DNA of 27,175 bases from MESE01 sp036675035 (GTDB lineage Bacteria > Pseudomonadota > Gammaproteobacteria > Burkholderiales > Burkholderiaceae_D), in assembly GCA_036675035.1 (NCBI GenBank), contig JAKFFO010000086.1:1-27175 (forward strand), in the 5' to 3' direction. Under the pieces are notes generated by a model that worked only from the letters and a program-made list of their open reading frames with translations, was not told where the DNA came from and did not search any database. The position numbers and the translations under genes are program-made. Position 1 is the first letter of the stretch. The number at the start of each line of letters is the position of its first letter. This document shows, in pieces, positions 24,012 to 27,175 of this stretch.

Positions 24012-25009
24012 CACAGCTCCTGCTTATCGAAAGCACCGTGCAACGGCGGGTTCAATGCCGGACCGATACGGACACCGTTTTTTACTGCGGTAACTTCGGC
24101 GAGAATTGAAATGGCAATTTCAGGAGGGGTGCGGCTTCCGATGCGCAGACCTACCGGGCCGTACAGCCGCTCAATTTGAGCCGGACTGACATCCAGCAAG
24201 GCCAGCCGCTCTTTCCGTTTAGCGGTGTTTGCGCGCGAACCCAATGCGCCGACGTAAAACGCTTCCGATTTCAACGCCTCCATCAATGCCATGTCGTCAA
24301 GTTTCAGATCATGTGTCAACGCAACGACTGCAGAATGCATATCCAGGTTCAATGCGAGCACCAGATCATCCGGCATGTCCCTGCTTAGCATGACGCCTGG
24401 CATGTCCCAGCTTGCCGCATATTCCTCGCGCGGGTCGCACACGATCACTTCGTAATCCAGCGCTTGCGCCATTTGTGCGACATAGCGCGAGATTTGTCCG
24501 GCGCCGATGATCAGAAGACGCCAGCGGGGACCGTGTATCGCGCGCAGCGTCTGCCCGTCGAAACCAAGCTGCTCATTCGGCAAGGCCGGATGCAAGGTCA
24601 CCTGGCCGCTCGCCATGTCCAGCACTCGGGCGATCAGTTGGTGATCGGTAATACGTTCGATCAGTTCGGCGATCCATTTGGTATCGGTCACCGGTTCCTG
24701 GACCACGCGCAGTGTGCCGCCGCACGGAAGGTCGAAGCGCGCGGCGTCGCCTTTCGTAACGCCATAAGTGATGAGTTCCGGCTTCGCCGTGAATAGGCTG
24801 CCATTCCTTACGCGCTCGATCAAATCATCTTCTACACAGCCGCCCGATACCGATCCGACGATGCGGCCATCATCCCGCAACGCAAGCATTGCGCCGGGCG
24901 GACGCGGTGCCGATCCCCAGGTTTCAACTACCGTCAGCAGGCAAACCCGGTGGCCGGCATGGCACCAATCCAGTGCCGTGCATAGAACTTGCAAGTCGAC
25001 GCTATCCAT
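24011..25009 (-). CDS. xdhC: XdhC/CoxI-family molybdenum cofactor chaperone
   Basis: A 332-residue protein. The N-terminal XdhC/CoxI domain shows 'TVVETWGSAPRPPGAMLAL' (26-44) and 'GSVSGGCVEDDL' with conserved Cys59 (52-63), then 'FDLPCGGTLRVVQEP'. The C-terminal Rossmann-like part (about 160-310) has 'LLIIGAGQISRYVAQMAQAL' (shown in part: IIGAGQISRYVAQMA) and 'YVGALGSRANTAKRKERL'. XdhC binds molybdenum cofactor, promotes its sulfuration and inserts it into xanthine-dehydrogenase-family hydroxylases. It forms a translationally coupled pair with mocA. No structural xdh-type gene is in the window. No ribosome site is visible before ATG 25009. Confidence 0.9.
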   Translation of the reverse strand: MDSVDLQVLCTALDWCHAGHRVCLLTVVETWGSAPRPPGAMLALRDDGRIVGSVSGGCVEDDLIERVRNGSLFTAKPELITYGVTKGDAARFDLPCGGTLRVVQEPVTDTKWIAELIERITDHQLIARVLDMASGQVTLHPALPNEQLGFDGQTLRAIHGPRWRLLIIGAGQISRYVAQMAQALDYEVIVCDPREEYAASWDMPGVMLSRDMPDDLVLALNLDMHSAVVALTHDLKLDDMALMEALKSEAFYVGALGSRANTAKRKERLALLDVSPAQIERLYGPVGLRIGSRTPPEIAISILAEVTAVKNGVRIGPALNPPLHGAFDKQEL

Positions 25010-25290
25010 AAATCATAGGAGAAAGATGCGTTCCTTAAAATCGGCAAGTCAAACCGGATTTCTTGCACTGTGGCGCAGCCGCATTCCGGTAACGGCATGC
25101 GGGACAACCAGCATATCCGGTTTCAACCCGCCGCGCCGTATACGGTTTTCACGCTGGGTTGGAATTCGGCCGCATGGCGCGCCTGTTCCCGCGGCCGGGA
25201 GCGGGCACAGGCGATCCATTCACAGTTGATCGGATTGGATTTCATTACGTTCGTCGTTCCTTCATGTGGCTGCACTCGTTGCCGCGAGAG

Positions 25291-26550
25291 TTAGCGGATG
25301 ACTGCAGCGTCTTTCAACTGCTGCATATCGGGTTCGGACAAGCCGAGCCAGTCGGACAGCACTTCTTCCGTATGCTGGCCCAGCAAAGGAGGCGCGCGCC
25401 GGTACTGGACAGGCGACTCGGATAAACGGATCGGATTGGCTACCAGCGGCACCGTTCCCGCAACAGGATGCGCGAGCGTCACCCGCAATTGCCGGGCCTG
25501 TACCTGCGGGTCGCCGAACACCTGGTCGATGCGGTTGATCGGCCCGCATGGCACGCCGGTCCGCTCCAGTGCGTCCATCCAATCCTGCGTGCTGCGAAAT
25601 ACCGTCGCTTGCCGAATCAACGGCAACAATGCCGCACGGTTTTCGACCCGGCCGCGGTTGGTCGAAAAACGCGCATCTCGCGCCCATTCCGGATGGCCTG
25701 CGACCTCGCAGAAACGCGCGAACTGTGCATCGTTCCCGATTGCGAGAATCATGTCGCCGTCGGCGGTCGGAAAATCCTGGTACGGAACGATGTTCGGATG
25801 CGCGTTGCCCATGCGCTCCGGCACGGTCCCGCCTATCAGGTAATTGACCGCCTGATTCGCCAATGCCGCGACCTGCACATCGAGCAACGCGATGTCGATG
25901 TGCTGCCCTTTGCCGGTCCTGGCCCTGTCGGCCAAAGCCGCCAGCACGCCGACCGCCGTATACAGACCCGTCATGACATCGGTCAGCGCGACGCCCACCT
26001 TCTGCGGCCCCGCACCTTCTTCCTGGTCGTGGCGGCCGGTGACGCTCATCAGTCCGCCCATGCCCTGGATCAGAAAATCGTAGCCGGCCCGCGCAGCGTA
26101 GGGTCCGGTCTGTCCAAAACCCGTGATCGATGCATAGATCAGCCGGGGATTGAGCTGGAGCAGCGACCCGGCATCCAGCCCGTATCCCTTGAGTCCGCCG
26201 ACCTTGAAGTTTTCGATCAGGACATCGGCCTTGCATGCAAGTTCGCGAATCAGCGATTGCCCCTGCGCGGTGCTGATGTCGATTGCCAGCGAGCGCTTGT
26301 TCCGGTTGGCGCTGAAAAAATAGGCAGCGTCTCTGGTCGGCTCTCCGGACTCGTCACGCAGCCACGGCGGCCCCCAGCTGCGCGTGTCATCGCCGGCGCC
26401 GGGGCGTTCGACCTTGATCACGTCGGCGCCGAGATCGCCCAGCAACTGCCCGGCCCATGGACCGGCGAGAATGCGGGACAGATCCAGCACCTTGACTCCT
26501 TCCAGCGCTGCGGACTGCGCCGGCGGCACATCACTGAAAGTCGTTTTCAT
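25291..26550 (-). CDS. Class III (CaiB/BaiF) CoA-transferase, likely glutarate-specific
   Basis: A 419-residue cytosolic enzyme. ATG 26550 is used; the longer frame begins with TTG inside gcdH. The family is shown by 'KVLDLSRILAGPWAGQLLGDLGADVIKVE' (shown in part: LDLSRILAGPWAGQLLGD), 'NRNKRSLAID', 'ENFKVGGLKGYGLD', and the catalytic Asp191 in 'VALTDVMTGLYTAVG'. Members move CoA between carboxylic acids. The start is one base after the gcdH stop, so the two are co-translated; with that partner the most likely role is making glutaryl-CoA from glutarate with succinyl-CoA as donor (as SUGCT in mammals). The acceptor is inferred from context. No terminator is visible after its stop. Confidence 0.9.
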   Translation of the reverse strand: MKTTFSDVPPAQSAALEGVKVLDLSRILAGPWAGQLLGDLGADVIKVERPGAGDDTRSWGPPWLRDESGEPTRDAAYFFSANRNKRSLAIDISTAQGQSLIRELACKADVLIENFKVGGLKGYGLDAGSLLQLNPRLIYASITGFGQTGPYAARAGYDFLIQGMGGLMSVTGRHDQEEGAGPQKVGVALTDVMTGLYTAVGVLAALADRARTGKGQHIDIALLDVQVAALANQAVNYLIGGTVPERMGNAHPNIVPYQDFPTADGDMILAIGNDAQFARFCEVAGHPEWARDARFSTNRGRVENRAALLPLIRQATVFRSTQDWMDALERTGVPCGPINRIDQVFGDPQVQARQLRVTLAHPVAGTVPLVANPIRLSESPVQYRRAPPLLGQHTEEVLSDWLGLSEPDMQQLKDAAVIR

Positions 26551-26551
26551 T

Positions 26552-27175
26552 TCAGAACGCCGCAATCCCGGTCTGTTCGCGCCCGAGGATCAGCGCATGC
26601 ACATCATGCGTACCCTCATAGGTATTGACCACTTCCAGGTTCACCATGTGCCGGATCACGCCAAACTCATCACTGATCCCGTTGCCGCCCAGCATGTCAC
26701 GCGCCATCCGTGCCACGTCCAGCGCCTTGCCGCACGAATTGCGCTTCATCATCGACGTGATCGCCACCGCCGCCGTGCCCTCATCCTTCATCCGTCCCAG
26801 CCTCAAACACCCCTGCAGGCCCATCGTGATCTCGGTCTGCATGTCGGCCAGCTTCTTCTGGATCAGCTGGTTCGCCGCCAGCGGCCGGCCGAACTGTTTC
26901 CGGTCCAGCACATATTGCCGCGCGATATGCCAGCACGATTCGGCCGCCCCCAGCGCACCCCATGCAATCCCGTACCGTGCCGAATTCAGGCAGGTGAACG
27001 GTCCCTTCAGGCCGCGCACCTCGGGAAATGCGTTTTCTTCCGGACAGAACACGTCGTCCATCACGATTTCACCGGTGATCGATGCCCTGAGACCGAACTT
27101 GCCGTGGATCGCCGGTGCCGACAAGCCCTTGGCGCCCTTGTCGAGCACGAAGCCGCGGATCGCGCCTTCATCATC
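26552..27175 (-). CDS. gcdH: Glutaryl-CoA dehydrogenase, C-terminal part (cut by window end)
   Basis: Only the last 207 residues are visible; the gene continues beyond 27175 and codons run in frame to the last base. The sequence is an acyl-CoA dehydrogenase C-terminal half, with 'LRASITGEIVMDDVFCPEEN', 'ARYGIAWGALGAAESCWHIARQYVLDRKQFG' (shown in part: GIAWGALGAAESCWHIARQ), and 'ARDMLGGNGISDEFGVIRHM'. The ending 'TYEGTHDVHALILGR' carries the catalytic Glu of the glutaryl-CoA group. GcdH oxidises and decarboxylates glutaryl-CoA to crotonyl-CoA with FAD, in lysine, tryptophan and aromatic acid breakdown. The GTG at 27148 is internal and not the start. Confidence 0.93.
   Translation of the reverse strand, partial: DDEGAIRGFVLDKGAKGLSAPAIHGKFGLRASITGEIVMDDVFCPEENAFPEVRGLKGPFTCLNSARYGIAWGALGAAESCWHIARQYVLDRKQFGRPLAANQLIQKKLADMQTEITMGLQGCLRLGRMKDEGTAAVAITSMMKRNSCGKALDVARMARDMLGGNGISDEFGVIRHMVNLEVVNTYEGTHDVHALILGREQTGIAAF

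Noticed and set aside
25010..25290. Small plus-strand frames between xdhC and the CoA-transferase, one with GGAG before ATG 25026
   Set aside because: The 67-codon product has random Arg/Ser/Pro-rich composition; the interval is better read as the xdhC promoter region.
25468..26628. Plus-strand open frame of about 386 codons
   Set aside because: It is antisense to the CoA-transferase and has Arg/His/Gln-rich, unnatural composition.

Overview
The window looks like chromosomal DNA of a betaproteobacterium of the order Burkholderiales, probably Oxalobacteraceae (a Herminiimonas/Herbaspirillum-like organism). This is judged from moderately high GC, the style of the Hfq, XdhC, GcdH and DTW-domain proteins, and the many Burkholderiales-type hypothetical proteins; it is an inference, since no rRNA or database search was available. 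There is no tRNA, rRNA, CRISPR array, insertion sequence or phage gene. It is metabolic and regulatory chromosome with many small exported proteins of unknown function.

Layout. 1-1140: a TetR/WHG repressor with a perfect palindrome just before its start, then a 78-residue exported protein closed by a strong terminator. 1492-5235: a 971-residue exported VIT/VWA/TPR/DUF2135 protein followed by a 260-residue exported partner with a BamE-like C-terminus. 5458-6879: a small exported protein, then on the minus strand a small membrane protein and a lipoprotein. 7313-8569: a YbfB/YjiJ-type MFS transporter. 8728-11350 (minus): a Cache-sensor hybrid histidine kinase with a six-cysteine exported protein downstream; diverging from it, 11759-12190 encodes a receiver-like protein that appears to lack the phospho-acceptor. 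12321-14323: a LysR regulator divergent from an SbtA-family sodium/bicarbonate permease. 14745-15263 (minus): an acidic protein of unknown function behind a promoter built like that of recA, with a LexA-type box exactly filling the spacer. 15672-15914: a stand-alone Hfq paralogue with a GTG start. 16130-17195: a DTW-domain tRNA-modifying enzyme (TapT) and a small membrane protein. 17314-19234 (minus): an overlapping DUF3182 / alpha-beta hydrolase pair. 19735-21420 (minus): a Nudix plus metallo-beta-lactamase fusion. 22022-23275: an orphan branched-chain-amino-acid-type binding protein with a long leader and a clear terminator. 23424-25009 (minus): xdhC-mocA, molybdenum cofactor handling for an XDH-family enzyme encoded elsewhere. 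25291-27175 (minus): gcdH (cut by the window end) and a class III CoA-transferase, a glutarate/glutaryl-CoA module.

The most promising item is the recA-like SOS promoter at 15391-15418 driving an uncharacterised gene, lying next to an extra Hfq gene. Next are the nested palindromes in front of the hybrid kinase, the large VIT/VWA/TPR protein with its partner, and the DUF3182-hydrolase pair. All functional statements rest on reading motifs by eye.
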